DNA of 64,000 nt from Candidatus Aegiribacteria sp. (GCA_013138965.1 WTBT01000005.1:1-64000), one strand, 5' to 3'. Numbered from the stretch's first letter, positions 37,592-46,863 are shown. Numbers and translations: made by a program. The notes: generated from the letters alone by a model not told the origin.

Positions 37592-38881
37592 ATGCCGGAT
37601 ATAATTGATATTCACTCACGTCAGATCCTCGATTCCCGGGGAAACCCCACGGTTGAGGTCGAGGTTTTTCTTCTCAACGGAGGCTGGGGAAGAGCGGCTG
37701 TTCCAAGTGGAGCGTCAACGGGAGGACACGAAGCTGTAGAACTGAGAGACGGTGGTGAGCCCTTCGGTGGAAAAGGTGTGTTGAAGGCTCTTGACAACAT
37801 TGAAAGGATTATTGCGCCGGAAATCTGTGGTCTTTCAGCAATGAACCAGGCGGAAATTGATGAAATAATGATCCAGCTGGATGGAACCCCAAACAAGAGC
37901 AGGCTGGGAGCGAACGCCATGCTGGCTGTTTCAATGGCGGTATCCAGGGCAGCAGCAAACCACCTCGGACTTCCGCTGTACAGGTATCTCGGCGGTCCTG
38001 GAGCCAGGCACCTTCCGGTGCCTTTCATGAATATTCTCAACGGAGGCAGGCATGCTTCTAATCCTATAGACCTGCAGGAATTCATGATAGTTCCCGCAGG
38101 ATTTCAAAGTTTCAGCAGGGCTCTGCGGGCTGGAACCGAGATATTCCATGCCCTTGCGCGCAGAGCATCGTCTATGGGACTTTCAACTTCCGTAGGTGAT
38201 GAGGGGGGGCTGGCTCCTGATCTGCCTTCAAATAACGCGGCTCTTGAGCTGATCGTTGAAAGCATCACGGATGCGGGATACGCGGCCGGCGAAAACGTTT
38301 TTATCGCTCTTGATCCGGCTGCAAGCGAATTCTATAGAAACGGTCTTTATTTCATGCATGGATGTGACCCGAAGGGCCTCACATCAGTCAAGATGGTGGA
38401 TTACTGGAACGAACTCATTGAAGAATTCCCCATTGTAAGTATCGAAGACGGTCTGGCCGAGGACGACTGGGAAGGCTGGGCGAGGATGAACCGTCTTCTC
38501 GGGAAGAGGATACTGATTATCGGAGACGATCTTCTTGTAACCAGCGAGGAAAGGCTGTCAAGGGCTATCAGGTCCGCAGCGGCCAACTCGATTCTGATAA
38601 AGCTGAACCAGATTGGAACAGTAACCGAAACCATAAACACTGTTAACCTGGCCCATAAGAATGGCTGGAAGGCGGTTGTGAGCCACAGGAGCGGCGAAAC
38701 AGAGGACACATATATCAGTGATTTTGCAGTGGCCTTGAACACTGACCTTCTGAAAACAGGGTCTGCCTGCAGAACCGACAGAGTCGCCAAGTACAATCAG
38801 CTGCTGAGAATAGAGGAAGAACTTGGGGCTCAGGCGGTTTTCAGAGGAGCGGAAATATTCGAATTAACCAGCGGGGTCTGA
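37592..38881 (+). CDS. eno: Enolase
   Basis: A 429-residue enolase, normal family length. The start IIDIHSRQILDSRGNPTVEVE and the motifs GAIVPSGASTG-like AAVPSGASTGGHEA, MNILNGGRHA, SIEDGLAEDDW, ILIKLNQIGTVTET and VVSHRSGETEDTY are intact, including the catalytic Lys and Glu regions. It converts 2-phosphoglycerate to phosphoenolpyruvate in glycolysis. AAAGGAAT precedes ATG 37592. It is followed one base after its stop by the FtsB-like gene. Confidence 0.97.
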   Translation: MPDIIDIHSRQILDSRGNPTVEVEVFLLNGGWGRAAVPSGASTGGHEAVELRDGGEPFGGKGVLKALDNIERIIAPEICGLSAMNQAEIDEIMIQLDGTPNKSRLGANAMLAVSMAVSRAAANHLGLPLYRYLGGPGARHLPVPFMNILNGGRHASNPIDLQEFMIVPAGFQSFSRALRAGTEIFHALARRASSMGLSTSVGDEGGLAPDLPSNNAALELIVESITDAGYAAGENVFIALDPAASEFYRNGLYFMHGCDPKGLTSVKMVDYWNELIEEFPIVSIEDGLAEDDWEGWARMNRLLGKRILIIGDDLLVTSEERLSRAIRSAAANSILIKLNQIGTVTETINTVNLAHKNGWKAVVSHRSGETEDTYISDFAVALNTDLLKTGSACRTDRVAKYNQLLRIEEELGAQAVFRGAEIFELTSGV

Positions 38882-38882
38882 T

Positions 38883-39200
38883 TTGAGGCGGCCGGGCAGC
38901 GGCAACCGGAGATTATTCTACGTAATACTGGTTTCTGTCTTTGTTATCATTGCCGCGATTCTTGTCTTCAACAGGCATGGATTCATTGCCCTTGCCGGGC
39001 TTAAGGGAGATGTTGACAGGATATCTCTGTCCATCGACAGCCTTCGGGCGGATATAGATTCTCTTGAATTGGAGATCGAACTGCTGCAAAGCGATTCTCT
39101 CTATCTGGAAAGAATGGTAAGGGAAATTCTGGGCTGGGGCCGGGAAGGTGAACACATTGTGAAATTCATAGAACTCGATTCATTGGATGTGTCTTTTTGA
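38883..39200 (+). CDS. FtsB/DivIC-like septum protein
   Basis: A 105-residue small membrane protein: short basic N-terminus, one membrane helix (LFYVILVSVFVIIAAILVF), then a coiled coil (VDRISLSIDSLRADIDSLELEIELLQSDS in part) and the sequence YLERMVREILGWGREGE, which matches the conserved YxEexARexlgy region of FtsB/DivIC. It acts in the divisome with FtsL and FtsQ. The start is TTG 38883. Position directly after eno is the same as ftsB in many bacteria, which supports the call. Confidence 0.88.
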   Translation: MRRPGSGNRRLFYVILVSVFVIIAAILVFNRHGFIALAGLKGDVDRISLSIDSLRADIDSLELEIELLQSDSLYLERMVREILGWGREGEHIVKFIELDSLDVSF

Positions 39201-40108
39201 GTTCCGGGGAATTTACTTGCAGAATCTCTTCCGTTGGGAGGAGAGGAGTCACCATTATCGATGATAGCGGCCACGAGACGGGAGCAATAGTAGCCGGGCG
39301 GGTCTACCATGAAATAAAGCCGGTGACAGGTGATTATGCTGTCGCGGTCAAAACCGGTGACACACCACTTGTTAAGAGAATACTCCCGAGGTCGGGTGTC
39401 CTTCAGCGCACAGCGTCGAGCGGCACATCAACCCAGATAATCGCCGCCAACGTGGATATGGTCCTTATACTTACCTCGATCAAACATCCTGAATTCAGTG
39501 ACGGTTTTGTATGCAGGGCTCTCGCAGCGGCCGCCTGGAAGGATTTGAAAGCGACTATCGTGCTGAACAAGATGGACCTCTGCCACGCTCAGGATGAAGA
39601 ACTGAAAAGCAGGATTCTTGCCACGTACGACCGGGAGAGAACAGGTTACCCTCTCTTTCCTGTCAGCTGCATAACGGGTCGCGGCACGGATGAACTGCTC
39701 AAACACATAAGGGGAATGACCGTTGTCATGACGGGCCCGTCCGGAGCGGGGAAAACCTCACTTGTAAAGTATTACAACCCATCCCTTGAAGTAAGGATTG
39801 GCTCCCTCAATCCCAAGACCAGGAAAGGGAAGCATACTACGGTTAGCGCCAGGCTGATCCCGCTGGAAAGGAACACTGCCGTTATCGACACTCCGGGTTT
39901 GAGAATGTTCTCCATTGATCATATTCCCGGGAATGATCTGCAGTTCTGTTTCCCCGAATTCAGGAATTATCTTGATGATTGCAGATTTCGAAACTGTCTG
40001 CACCTTTCCGAACCCGGATGCGCGATAAAATCAGCTGTTGAAAAAGGATCTATATCGAAAATACGTTACGGGAAATACGTCGATTTCATGAACGAAAAGA
40101 ATTCTTAG
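39197..40108 (+). CDS. rsgA: RsgA, ribosome small-subunit GTPase
   Basis: A 303-residue circularly permuted GTPase: OB-fold N-terminus, then G4 (IVLNKMDL), G5 (PVSCITGRG), G1 (GPSGAGKTSLV), G2/G3 (KGKHTTVSARL, VIDTPGLRMF) and a C-terminal zinc region (C-x-F-R-N-C-L-H-x-x-E-P-G-C). It helps the late maturation of the 30S subunit. The start is TTG overlapping the previous stop codon. It converges with wzz, leaving only eight bases. Confidence 0.95.
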   Translation: MSSGEFTCRISSVGRRGVTIIDDSGHETGAIVAGRVYHEIKPVTGDYAVAVKTGDTPLVKRILPRSGVLQRTASSGTSTQIIAANVDMVLILTSIKHPEFSDGFVCRALAAAAWKDLKATIVLNKMDLCHAQDEELKSRILATYDRERTGYPLFPVSCITGRGTDELLKHIRGMTVVMTGPSGAGKTSLVKYYNPSLEVRIGSLNPKTRKGKHTTVSARLIPLERNTAVIDTPGLRMFSIDHIPGNDLQFCFPEFRNYLDDCRFRNCLHLSEPGCAIKSAVEKGSISKIRYGKYVDFMNEKNS

Positions 40109-40116
40109 GTTAAGGG

Positions 40117-41361
40117 TTATCTCCTTCTGAAAGAGAAATCCCTCCTGATCTCTTCAAACAGTTTCCGCCACGGTTCCCACAGCTCAGGTCTTTTCTTCTT
40201 TATATCCCGGATATTCTCCCTGGCTATCAGGAACCCGAACAGTGAAATAAACGCCAGAAGGAACACTTCCAGCAGAATAAGAATCCTTTTGGGTTTGCTC
40301 TTCCAGCCGGGATGTCTCGGGGGATCGATAACTCTTATATGAGCCTGTTCCCTGCTTTCTGAAGATATTACCTCCTGCAGGCTCAGCCCTATAGTATTTG
40401 TAAGCATCAGAGCTATTTCGTAATCTGCCCTGAGAATGGCGTATTCGAAGCTGATGTCAGTGAATTCATCCAGGTTTACAGATGGCATAACATCCTCATA
40501 ACCCGGGGCTGGTACGCCTGATTCAAGCATTTTTAACACATCCAGCAGTTCCTCTGCTTTCCTTTCCTTGAACAGAATAGTAGCGCTTGCAGCACCGGAT
40601 AGGCCCTGCCGGAGGGCGGATACTTCCGTGATGAGCGTAGAATACTCAGTTTTAAGTGAAACAAGACGGTTGATATATGCTGTCATTTCCTGTTCGGGAG
40701 CGACCATGTCATGTTCATCTTCAAACCTCTTAATATCAAGGCTTGTAGTTACAAGGGTATTTTCAGCCGTTTCTAACCGAAGCTCCAGGTAATCTCTTGT
40801 ATGGCGCAGCCTGCTTGAGATAATTTCTATGTTTATGCTGTCAAGGGCAGAAACAATGGATTCGGAAATTTCAACAGCGTACCATGGATTCCCGGAGGTG
40901 TACTCTATTCTCAGAAATCCAGACGGAGTTACATTCGCCGAGAAGTTCTCCCTGAACTTCATCCTTGCCCAGTAAAGCCCCAGCTGCTCATTCTTATCGT
41001 AAATACTCCTGAGGTCTGTTGAATCGATGAAAGATGTTGACAATATTACATGTTCAGCGAGGGATCGGCTTTTCAGTATTTCATCGTAGACATCCGACAT
41101 GGTGGTCATCAGGGGTAGAGAGAAACCCATTCCTCCACTGAAGTAACCGGCAAAATCTGAACCCCCCAGGCCGGCAATGGAAAGGCTGGGAGTTGACTGT
41201 TCCTCCGGTGGCATAATTACCGTAGTTACAGTGTATTTCTTTTCCAGCATGAAAGTAATGACAACAGTGGGGATCATGATGATAAGAAGTGCCTTTACGA
41301 GAAACCATCTATTCTTAAGCAGAAGGTATAGATACCACAGGGGCCGTCTTCCCTCATTCAT
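40117..41361 (-). CDS. Wzz-type polysaccharide co-polymerase
   Basis: A 414-residue chain-length determinant protein: N-terminal membrane helix (VKALLIIMIPTVVITFML), a periplasmic part with long coiled coils (about 170-330), the proline-rich DPPRHPGWKSKPKR motif, and a second membrane helix (ILILLEVFLLAFISLFGFLI). It has no C-terminal tyrosine kinase. It sets chain length and links polymerisation to export of surface polysaccharide. It lies one base downstream of the Wza-like gene. Confidence 0.9.
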   Translation of the reverse strand: MNEGRRPLWYLYLLLKNRWFLVKALLIIMIPTVVITFMLEKKYTVTTVIMPPEEQSTPSLSIAGLGGSDFAGYFSGGMGFSLPLMTTMSDVYDEILKSRSLAEHVILSTSFIDSTDLRSIYDKNEQLGLYWARMKFRENFSANVTPSGFLRIEYTSGNPWYAVEISESIVSALDSINIEIISSRLRHTRDYLELRLETAENTLVTTSLDIKRFEDEHDMVAPEQEMTAYINRLVSLKTEYSTLITEVSALRQGLSGAASATILFKERKAEELLDVLKMLESGVPAPGYEDVMPSVNLDEFTDISFEYAILRADYEIALMLTNTIGLSLQEVISSESREQAHIRVIDPPRHPGWKSKPKRILILLEVFLLAFISLFGFLIARENIRDIKKKRPELWEPWRKLFEEIRRDFSFRRR

Positions 41362-41362
41362 A

Positions 41363-42556
41363 TCAATTCAGACTTTTCCACGCGATGACTATCGACGCAA
41401 TGCTCGTAAATATCAGCAGAGGATCCTGCCAGCCCACTAAAAGCTTTCGGTGGACAACGATGGCTGATCCTGGAGGAATCACTTGAACATCAGCAGCGCT
41501 TGTCTCATTCCCGTCCGGCAGTACTACTTCAGTCCCGGATTCGCATGCCTCGCGCAGAAGACCTCCCGCCTGTGCTATGTAGTAGAAAGCCCCCATTCCT
41601 GCCGTATGAGGATACACACCGGGGGAGTATACGTATCCTGTTACCATCACTACGGGGGGTATTCCCGGGCAAACCACTCTGTCTCCGGGAAGAAGCTCAG
41701 GGTCGATCGAAGGATCATCCAGCGGAGCTCTGATAATCTCCTCCCGGCCGCCGGGGAGAGTTCTTATCACGTGACAGCTGTCCCTGGAAGCCCATGTGCT
41801 GGTTCCGCCAATCCTTCGAATGAGAACGCTTACAGTTTCTTCGGGGATGTATTCCACCATTCCTCTGCTGCTTCCGGTCCAGACATTGCTCTCCGGGCTG
41901 CCTCTGAAGCTGGTTGCAAGGGAACTCGACATGTTCACAGCACCCTCTACGCGGACGAATTCCACCGCTGCGGGTACATGCACTCTGTCCCCCAGGGAGA
42001 GTACCGGATTTGACGGCATGCAGCCGTTCAGAAAAAATTCAGTAATGTCGACCTCTGTGGTGTCGCCATTCGAATGTATTATCTGAATCAAAGTCCAGCT
42101 TCCGGAAGAGGCAATACCACCGGCCATGTCCAGCAGATCGGTCAGTCTGCTGGCCCCGCTGACATCATAAATCCCCTGTCTGGCCACCTGACCGGTAAGG
42201 GGAACCCTGAACTTTCTTATAGCGGCAAGTCCTGCCATTCCACGCAAGCCGGGATATCTCGCGGTGAAGCCGGCTTCAATAAGATCGGTTACCTCGAAAA
42301 GCCGGAGCCCGGCAACCGGCCAGGCGCCCGCTGAAGGTATGACGGCATAGCCGTCGGGCGTGATCGTTATGTGAAGAATGGGCTCTGCCCCGCTTCCGGA
42401 CAGTCCCGCCGGAACACCTCCCTGTACAGAGAACCAGAGAATATCACCCGGTCCTACTACGTACTCCGCAGGATCAATTTCCTCGATCATGGGCTGCGTA
42501 GGGACAAGCACGGTCGGTTCTGCACCGGCAATCAGAAGTAGAAGCAGAAAGATCAT
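41363..42556 (-). CDS. Wza-like polysaccharide export protein (SLBB)
   Basis: A 397-residue exported protein: signal segment MIFLLLLLIAG, the Poly_export motif YVVGPGDILWFSVQGG, and at least three SLBB-like segments (PLTGQVARQGIYDVSGASRL, VRVEGAVNMSSS, MVTGYVYSPGVYPHTAG). The C-terminus has a hydrophobic segment (PLLIFTSIASIVIAW) that may cross a membrane, as in Wza. It should form the outer-membrane export channel. GGAG lies upstream of ATG 42556; argF ends 11 bases before. Confidence 0.88.
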   Translation of the reverse strand: MIFLLLLLIAGAEPTVLVPTQPMIEEIDPAEYVVGPGDILWFSVQGGVPAGLSGSGAEPILHITITPDGYAVIPSAGAWPVAGLRLFEVTDLIEAGFTARYPGLRGMAGLAAIRKFRVPLTGQVARQGIYDVSGASRLTDLLDMAGGIASSGSWTLIQIIHSNGDTTEVDITEFFLNGCMPSNPVLSLGDRVHVPAAVEFVRVEGAVNMSSSLATSFRGSPESNVWTGSSRGMVEYIPEETVSVLIRRIGGTSTWASRDSCHVIRTLPGGREEIIRAPLDDPSIDPELLPGDRVVCPGIPPVVMVTGYVYSPGVYPHTAGMGAFYYIAQAGGLLREACESGTEVVLPDGNETSAADVQVIPPGSAIVVHRKLLVGWQDPLLIFTSIASIVIAWKSLN

Positions 42557-42567
42557 TTTTACTCCAT

Positions 42568-43509
42568 TTAAAGAATGCTGGCAACCATGAGGGCTTTTAT
42601 GGTGTGCTTTCTGTTCTCAGCCTCATCCCAGACAACCGAAGAACTGCCCTCTATGACATCCTCAGTAACTTCATTGCCCTTCACCGCAGGCAGACAGTGC
42701 ATGAAGATAGCTCCGGGATTGTCAGTCATTTCCATTAACTCTCTGTTCACTCTATACGGCTTAAGAAGAGTTACTCTTTCTTTCGCCTTTTCCTCTTCAC
42801 CCATGGACACCCATACATCGGTATATATCACATCAGCTCCGGGTATCGCTTCCTCAAGTGAAGACGTTATTGTAAGAGTCGAACCGGAATCATAAGCAAT
42901 CTGCGATGCAGTATCAACAAGCTCTGATTCAGGATAAAGAGTTTCCGGCGCAAGAATTGTACAGTTCACTCCCATTGTGGCACATCCAACCATCAGGCTG
43001 TTTGCCATATTGTTCCTGCCGTCACCGGCATAAACGAAATTCAAACCTGCCAGATGTCCGAAGTTTTCTTCCATGGTCATCAGATCAGCAAGAACCTGAG
43101 TCGGATGGAACATGTCAGTCAATCCGTTGTAAACAGGCACACCGGAGAATTCAGCAAGTGTTTCCACGGTCTTGTGGTCGAAACCTCTGAACATGATCGC
43201 ATCGAACATTCTGCCGAGAACCCTGGCCGTATCTTCGATACTTTCCTTTACTCCAAGCTGTATATCGGAGCTGGAGAGGAATACCGGATGACCGCCCTCT
43301 TCCCCGAATGCCGTTTCAAAGGCGCACCGCGTTCTTGTTGATCTCTTCTCGAAGAGCATGGCAAGGGTTTTTCCTCTGAACCTCTGATTGATCTGAAAAG
43401 CGGTCCGCTCAGCCTTGAGCAGGTGAGAAACGTCAAGAAGATACCGTATATCATCCCCTGAAAGGTCCAAAAGCGCAAGCAGACTCCGCCCCCTGAAATT
43501 CACGGCCAT
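42568..43509 (-). CDS. argF: Ornithine carbamoyltransferase
   Basis: A 313-residue ornithine carbamoyltransferase of normal length: carbamoyl-phosphate loop RSTRTRCAFE, MFHPTQVLADLMT, NNMANSLMVG, DVWVSMGEE and MHCLPA are all in place. It forms citrulline from ornithine and carbamoyl phosphate in arginine synthesis. GAGGTGATT precedes ATG 43509. It is directly followed by polysaccharide export genes on the same strand, an unusual partner for argF. Confidence 0.96.
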   Translation of the reverse strand: MAVNFRGRSLLALLDLSGDDIRYLLDVSHLLKAERTAFQINQRFRGKTLAMLFEKRSTRTRCAFETAFGEEGGHPVFLSSSDIQLGVKESIEDTARVLGRMFDAIMFRGFDHKTVETLAEFSGVPVYNGLTDMFHPTQVLADLMTMEENFGHLAGLNFVYAGDGRNNMANSLMVGCATMGVNCTILAPETLYPESELVDTASQIAYDSGSTLTITSSLEEAIPGADVIYTDVWVSMGEEEKAKERVTLLKPYRVNRELMEMTDNPGAIFMHCLPAVKGNEVTEDVIEGSSSVVWDEAENRKHTIKALMVASIL

Positions 43510-43587
43510 GAATCACCTCTTTCATAATTACTGTTAAACACTATTGAGAATTAGGAATTAGATTGTATCAGGGGAATATACTGATGG

Positions 43588-43620
43588 AAAAACAAAAGAG
43601 GCACGCGTTATGCGTGCCTC
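43588..43620 (-). terminator. Rho-independent terminator of the beta-barrel gene
   Basis: Read on the minus strand: stem GAGGCACGC / GCGTGCCTC (43598-43620) followed by TTTTGTTTTT. It lies 33 bases after the stop codon of the outer-membrane protein gene. The sequence GCGTGCCTCC is repeated at 43625-43635. Confidence 0.9.
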
Positions 43621-43652
43621 CGTATGCGTGCCTCCGATAGAGTACATCTTTA

Positions 43653-44255
43653 CTAGAATATGTAGTAAGCGCCCGCCAGAATATTCGCGGGTGAATATGT
43701 CTGCCAACCAGACCATTTATAGTCAATGGTGCCTGTTGTGGTCGTAACTTCTGTGGTGGCGTTTGCGTAGCGGATTCCGAACTCGGTAAAGAGCGCGAAG
43801 CGTTCGGCACCGGGAATGGCGAAGTCGATCCTCATGAGAGGATCAAGACACCAGGCAGTTGTTTCCGGCTGATTACTATTACCATTAACTTCGTATGTGG
43901 TTTTTCCGTAGAGGAACTGAGCGCCGATGCTGAAGCTGGTGTTGGCCGGGGATGCGATAACGTAGTATCCGCCGGCACCGAAGACCATTACGCTTCCATC
44001 GATTTCTGTTGGTGGTGTACTGGGGTCAATCTCGTAAGATTCCTTGGCATAACCAATGTATCCCTCAATGCGGAACTGGGGGGATGCCATAGCGCCAATT
44101 CGGAGCATGTACACATCGTAAAGATCAACGGAAGCACCACTTGTTCCTATGTTTACATATGTAGGAACCTCCGTGTGCTTGAAACCGAGGGAAAATCCGG
44201 CAAAGGCCGTACCGGCAAAAGCTAGAAGGCATATAAGTAGAAAGACCCTTTTCAT
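43653..44255 (-). CDS. Small outer-membrane beta-barrel protein
   Basis: A 200-residue protein: signal peptide MKRVFLLICLLAFAGTAFAG, then alternating-polarity strands with many aromatic residues (FRIEGYIGYAKESY, SFSIGAQFLYGKTTYEV, RFALFTEFGIRYANATTEV) and a final strand ending in ILAGAYYIF with a C-terminal Phe, typical of outer-membrane barrels. About eight strands fit the size. Function unknown. GAGGAGGAG precedes the start, and a strong terminator follows the gene. Confidence 0.8.
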   Translation of the reverse strand: MKRVFLLICLLAFAGTAFAGFSLGFKHTEVPTYVNIGTSGASVDLYDVYMLRIGAMASPQFRIEGYIGYAKESYEIDPSTPPTEIDGSVMVFGAGGYYVIASPANTSFSIGAQFLYGKTTYEVNGNSNQPETTAWCLDPLMRIDFAIPGAERFALFTEFGIRYANATTEVTTTTGTIDYKWSGWQTYSPANILAGAYYIF

Positions 44256-44353
44256 TACTCTCCTCCTCGTTTCAAGGATGGCCTATTCCACCCTTGCAAC
44301 AATAACTTAGCCATAGTTTAATACATTACAGGCTCACTGGCAAGGTCTGCCGA

Positions 44354-45100
44354 TCAAAGCTGCTGAGCGGCCTCCCAGAGGAGCATCATGGCAAGATCGC
44401 CCTTTTCATTACAGCAAAGATCATCACTAAGAAGAATAAATCCCAGTTCCCTTCCTTCGGGGGATATGGCTATTAAGGCAAACGTTTTATGGTTCTCTCC
44501 GGAGTCCGCCCAGCCGTACAGATCCCAGCCTGCGCCAACTCCCGACGCCTGTCCTTCACCCATGTCGGGGTTGTCAAGTATTTCTCTGACTGACGGCATA
44601 TCCATACCTGAATGAATAATCCGAAGCGCCCGGGCGACATCCTCAGTGGAGCTTGACGATATGGTTTCAGGTGAATCATGGCTTCCTGTTCCGACCAGAT
44701 GCGTATCATTCATACCGGCATCAGCAATCCATGATGATACGGTTTCAATCTCCTGCGGGGATCCCCCTACAATGGTGTCTACCAGCATCATATCTATGGC
44801 ATGCGCGAGAATAAATACTTCCGGAATATCAAATGTAAATACTCCTTCTCCGGATAGCACTACAGGGTTCCCGGAAGGAAGATCAATAACCAGTGCGCTG
44901 AATCTGATTCCAGGCAACTCTTCCAGAGCCGGAATGGAACTGATCAACTGCTGTGTTTCATCACCGGAATCATCCATGGGCTGAAATCCCAGGTTCTGGA
45001 GAAAAGATGGTATCGATGCCGTAACTGGCGTACCGAACAAAGCAAACATCACCAAATAAACAATAATGGATGTCCTGTATTTTAAAAGTTTCAACTTCAT
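44354..45100 (-). CDS. Secreted beta-lactamase-fold pseudoenzyme, paralogue 1
   Basis: A 248-residue protein with an N-terminal hydrophobic export segment (IIVYLVMFALFGTPVTA). The region FDIPEVFILAHAIDMM lines up with the SxxK helix of serine beta-lactamases and penicillin-binding proteins and with the same region of the next gene, but residues 93-96 are P-E-V-F, so nucleophile and Lys are missing. A central VARALRIIHSGMDMPSVREIL and a final strand pair (HKTFALIAISPEGRELGFILLS) also fit the fold. It is likely a binding or structural protein and not an enzyme. GGAGG lies about 12 bases upstream of ATG 45100. Confidence 0.6.
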   Translation of the reverse strand: MKLKLLKYRTSIIVYLVMFALFGTPVTASIPSFLQNLGFQPMDDSGDETQQLISSIPALEELPGIRFSALVIDLPSGNPVVLSGEGVFTFDIPEVFILAHAIDMMLVDTIVGGSPQEIETVSSWIADAGMNDTHLVGTGSHDSPETISSSSTEDVARALRIIHSGMDMPSVREILDNPDMGEGQASGVGAGWDLYGWADSGENHKTFALIAISPEGRELGFILLSDDLCCNEKGDLAMMLLWEAAQQL

Positions 45101-45116
45101 TCATCCGACCTCCGGG

Positions 45117-45905
45117 TTACTCAGTCAATGCTTCGTACAGCATTCTGAATCCCTGATCAGTATCAGCAGGGTCATCAATCCCTTCGGCCATAACAACTAC
45201 ACCTAAATCGGAGGCCAGGGGTCTGACTATGATAATGAACAGATAGCGCCATTCACCAGTATCATCAATCCATCCGTAGATGTCATTCCCCAGTCCCAGG
45301 GTTTCCCTGTTGTGGTCGGACAGGGGGGGATTTGCCCCAATGTTTGCCACATTGGGCCTGTTAAGATTGTCGTAGATGATCTTCAGAAATTCAAGAGCGT
45401 CTCTTGCGGTGATATAGTTCGGGTTCACCTGCGGGCAATCGGGGTAGACAAACTGTACACCGTTTACAACAGTGCCGGTAAAAAAACCCTGTTCGATCCA
45501 GTCGTTAACCCGCTGCTCACCCATGGTGTACAGCACGGCCTGGCAGGTGCCGCGTCCTCCCTGCTGAGACCAGTGAAGCTTCTCCCAGAACTGCTCGTTT
45601 CTTGCTATGAGGGAATCAAGCGGCAACACTCCCTCATTGGACATCTCTATACCACATGCGGTCATGGGAAGGTGGGGTGATTCCATCTGAAATCGTCTGT
45701 TCCCGTCCAGTGTTTCCGATGCCCCCGTGTTCAGCTCTATCACTCCGATCCCCCAGAACCCGCCATACTGCCCACTGATCCCATCAAGGATATCACCAAG
45801 ATCACCAGGCAGAGCTGCCTCCGATGATGTCACCATTACTCCGGTTCCGGTGAACATGCAGGCAATCAAAAGTACTGCCGGTGAGCAAATAAGTGAACGG
45901 TACAT
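45117..45905 (-). CDS. Secreted beta-lactamase-fold pseudoenzyme, paralogue 2
   Basis: A 262-residue exported protein (signal segment SLICSPAVLLIACMFTG). FWGIGVIELNTGASETLDGNRRF is the usual first hairpin of class A beta-lactamase-like proteins, but the following SxxK position reads S76-P-H-L (MESPHLPMTACGIEM), so the Lys is gone. Later segments (ITARDALEFLKIIYDNLNRP; YLFIIIVRPLASDLGVVVM) match the fold. Tandem with a paralogue 16 bases downstream. The start at 45905 has GGAGG upstream; an open frame back to 46016 overlaps the neighbouring gene. Confidence 0.65.
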   Translation of the reverse strand: MYRSLICSPAVLLIACMFTGTGVMVTSSEAALPGDLGDILDGISGQYGGFWGIGVIELNTGASETLDGNRRFQMESPHLPMTACGIEMSNEGVLPLDSLIARNEQFWEKLHWSQQGGRGTCQAVLYTMGEQRVNDWIEQGFFTGTVVNGVQFVYPDCPQVNPNYITARDALEFLKIIYDNLNRPNVANIGANPPLSDHNRETLGLGNDIYGWIDDTGEWRYLFIIIVRPLASDLGVVVMAEGIDDPADTDQGFRMLYEALTE

Positions 45906-45922
45906 ATTCAGTCCTCCATATT

Positions 45923-45949
45923 GAAAAAAGGGGAGCGTTAAGCTCCCCC
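45923..45949 (-). terminator. Rho-independent terminator of the Fn3 lipoprotein gene
   Basis: On the minus strand: stem GGGGAGC / GCTCCCC with a short loop, followed by TTTTTT. It lies 24 bases after the stop of the gene at 45973 and just before the start of the next gene. Confidence 0.9.
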
Positions 45950-45972
45950 CGTATTGTTCCTTGAAATCTCTT

Positions 45973-46785
45973 CTAGTTGCTTGTGAAGAGAGTAAGGCCG
46001 TCTGTCTGGATCTCATAGCTGAAGCTTACCATTGTGCCGTTTGTGGTGGCAGGATCAGGGGTGACAACAATATTGTACATCTTCACGTAATGCCCGTTCT
46101 GCAGGTGGAGGAAAACCCTTACATCACCTGCGTAGAGGCCGTAGTTCGGGTACCATGATCCGGTACCGTAGAGTTCACAGTAACCCGCGGCTGCCGGCTC
46201 TGCCATGTGGGTGGTGTTGCCGTTACCGTAGGGGGAGAGTGTGCCCGAGTAAAGCCTTACGGTATTATCACCGCGAAGGGGCGCATCCTCATCGAAGGCG
46301 TAGATATCCTGCTTGAATGAGGTGCTTATTGCCGAACCGGTCTGACCGGAAGTTTCGCCGAAGATGAAGCCGCTGGGCTGAGTGGCAATACTGTAGTTGT
46401 CATAGATAGTGTAAGTTGTCGAGACAACAGTCGGCAATGTGTTCTCTACGTTGGAGTTGTTGGCTGAGGTGTTGGTTCCCTTGTAGGCCTTCACTGTGTA
46501 GTAACCAGCAGAAGTCGCATTAACATGGGTTCCGCTGGTTCCGGATGTAACATCGGCCCCTTCTATCCAGTCGGCGGTTGTTGTCTCGCGGAAATAAACC
46601 TTGTAACCGTCAACATCATCAACAGCGTTCCAGGACATGTCAACATTCCTGCCAGATGAGGATGTGTTAATTGTAAGTCCGGTTACATCTGCAAGTGTAC
46701 CGGAAGGACCGGCAGGATCGTCTCCCGCGCAGCCAGCCATCAGTACGATTCCGGCTACAAGTAGTATAAGTCCGAGTTTTTTCAT
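45973..46785 (-). CDS. Fibronectin type III lipoprotein
   Basis: A 270-residue lipoprotein: signal MKKLGLILLVAGIVLMAGC with lipobox LMAGC (Cys19), a Gly/Pro linker, then a fibronectin type III domain (about 35-120; WNAVDDVDGYKVYFRET and GYYTVKAYKGTNTSANNSN), followed by a beta-rich domain of unknown type with many Tyr and Gly. Surface-exposed or periplasmic. AAAGGAAA precedes ATG 46785. The gene has its own terminator, so it is probably transcribed alone or with the gene upstream. Confidence 0.8.
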   Translation of the reverse strand: MKKLGLILLVAGIVLMAGCAGDDPAGPSGTLADVTGLTINTSSSGRNVDMSWNAVDDVDGYKVYFRETTTADWIEGADVTSGTSGTHVNATSAGYYTVKAYKGTNTSANNSNVENTLPTVVSTTYTIYDNYSIATQPSGFIFGETSGQTGSAISTSFKQDIYAFDEDAPLRGDNTVRLYSGTLSPYGNGNTTHMAEPAAAGYCELYGTGSWYPNYGLYAGDVRVFLHLQNGHYVKMYNIVVTPDPATTNGTMVSFSYEIQTDGLTLFTSN

Positions 46786-46863
46786 GGATTTTCCTTTCTG
46801 ATTTAGGTTCTGTGCAATTCTATTTCTGACACATAGGCAAAATAAACCTGCGGGTTCAGCATG

